DNA of 64,000 bases from NCBI RefSeq assembly GCF_002078875.1, contig NC_034412.1, positions 15,912,238 to 15,976,237 of the forward strand, in the 5' to 3' direction. This DNA comes from Numida meleagris. Lineage: Eukaryota > Chordata > Aves > Galliformes > Numididae. The first letter of the stretch is position 1. Each line of letters starts with the position of its first letter. The translations under genes and the position numbers were made by a program. The notes below the pieces were generated by a model. It did no database searches and was not told the origin of the DNA. It was given only the letters and a program-made list of their open reading frames with translations. Positions 63,001-64,000 of the stretch are shown in pieces.

Positions 63001-64000
63001 TCCTTATTGCTGCAGAAAGGAGACGAGCTCTGAAGCCTGGACCCATGCAAGCAAGCCTGAAAAGCACTGTAAGTTTTAATTAAATGTTTAAGTTTCAAGT
63101 TTAAAAGGCCTCCACAAATACATGTTGGAAATATATATGTTATTAGGAACAATGAGGTGTATCTTAAAATACGTATTGTTGTTAAGCAAACTAAAACTAC
63201 TGAGAATAAATACATATGCATGCATGCGTGTATATAAATATATGTATATAAATATATATTTTTTTTTTTAAGAAAGACGTCTGGTGCAAGTAACAACTAT
63301 AGAGCAGTGACAGCACCCCGCCTTGCTTGGTCTTCTGTTCAGCACCGTGACGGTTTCGAAGACCTTGATGTCTGACACAGCTGCACACAGGAGGAAGTCA
63401 CAAAAGTAGGTGCAAAGAGTTTTGACCAGAAGGGAAAGTCCAAAATATAATTTCACAAGCTAATGCTAAGACGTGTAAAGAACTTGGTATAACTACATAA
63501 AGAAATGGTTGGTATGGTATAGACTTCTCTGCAGGGAAAGATGGTTAGTATTCATTTTTTGATGATGAATATCAAGGAAAGAAAGGAAAAATGTAAAAGG
63601 GCATGGAGAGTTTTAGCGTTTTAAGCTCTACCGAGCTATGACTAGAAAATCTTGGACATCTTGATGGTAAATAACATTTCTTTACTGTTTCTGTTAACCT
63701 TTCTAAGATAGGAGCTGGAGCTTCTGAGAAGAATCTTACCACTGAAATATATTAAAACTGGATGGGTATATTCTGAGCAAGCCACTGTTCAGAGTTTTGC
63801 ATAACGTCTGAGGCATTTTCTGAACAAGCTGTGGGCAAGGGCTCGTAGGATGGCATCTGTATTCATTTTTCTTCCTGTTGCTGATTTGTCTTCTCTGTAT
63901 GTAGAGCACTATAGTGATATGTGGCTTTTCAGCAGCGCTTTCACCAAAGGAAGGGAGGCAAGCTCCTCTTTATTCCCACCTTTGAATAGGAAGAAGTAAC

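Larger units (their letters stand above)
53401..64000. other. Intergenic, upstream of GUCY1B2
   Basis: About 10.6 kb without a recognised gene. It contains an ATTT repeat (53855-53885), A runs (58726-58739, 60052-60079), an SBS-like motif (58841-58859) and an AT-rich purine/pyrimidine stretch at about 63230-63260. Open frames of 60-142 codons overlap one another and match no family I know. Confidence 0.65.

Noticed and set aside
1..64000. CRISPR array, operon, phage or plasmid system
   Set aside because: No spaced direct repeats, no ribosome-binding sites or tight gene packing; the exon-intron genes and CR1 elements show animal nuclear DNA.

Overview
This is a stretch of vertebrate nuclear genome, most likely from a bird. 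Genes are split into short exons with GT-AG introns, the interspersed repeats I recognise are CR1 LINE 3' ends, introns are compact, and there is one sharp CpG island. Nothing in it looks bacterial, viral or plasmid-like. I infer a bird (galliform possible, not shown) from the CR1 copies and compactness. Gene names come from recalled family sequences, not from a search.

Three protein genes are supported. (1) Positions 680-21662, + strand: the last 15 coding exons of a DOCK-D family Rac/Cdc42 exchange factor, best matched to DOCK10. They encode the C-terminal 685 residues, including the whole catalytic DHR2 domain, and are followed by an AT-rich 3' UTR ending near 22230. The 5' part of the gene lies to the left of the window. 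(2) Positions 29427-33003, + strand: a complete three-exon gene for a 214-residue protein with an N-terminal coiled coil, matched to CCDC195. (3) Positions 53046-37817, - strand: a complete 16-coding-exon gene for a 779-residue soluble guanylate cyclase beta-2 subunit (GUCY1B2). It has a heme-binding H-NOX domain, an intact catalytic domain and a C-terminal CAAX box. Its start codon sits in the CpG island at about 52.85-53.4 kb.

Layout: 1-22.2 kb DOCK10; 22.2-29.4 kb intergenic with a CR1 fragment; 29.4-33.8 kb CCDC195; 33.8-37.8 kb the convergent gap between CCDC195 and GUCY1B2; 37.8-53.4 kb GUCY1B2; 53.4-64 kb intergenic with simple repeats and no gene I can name. The three proteins do not form a pathway: one is a Rho-GTPase regulator, one is of unknown function and one is a probable NO receptor making cGMP.

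I found no convincing new biological system. The most interesting items are features of the beta-2 cyclase gene: an apparently intact locus with a homodimer-competent set of catalytic residues, a prenylation box, a coding exon that contains only the ATG, and a GC-AG intron. All exon limits were set by reading splice signals and keeping the frame; no transcript evidence was available.
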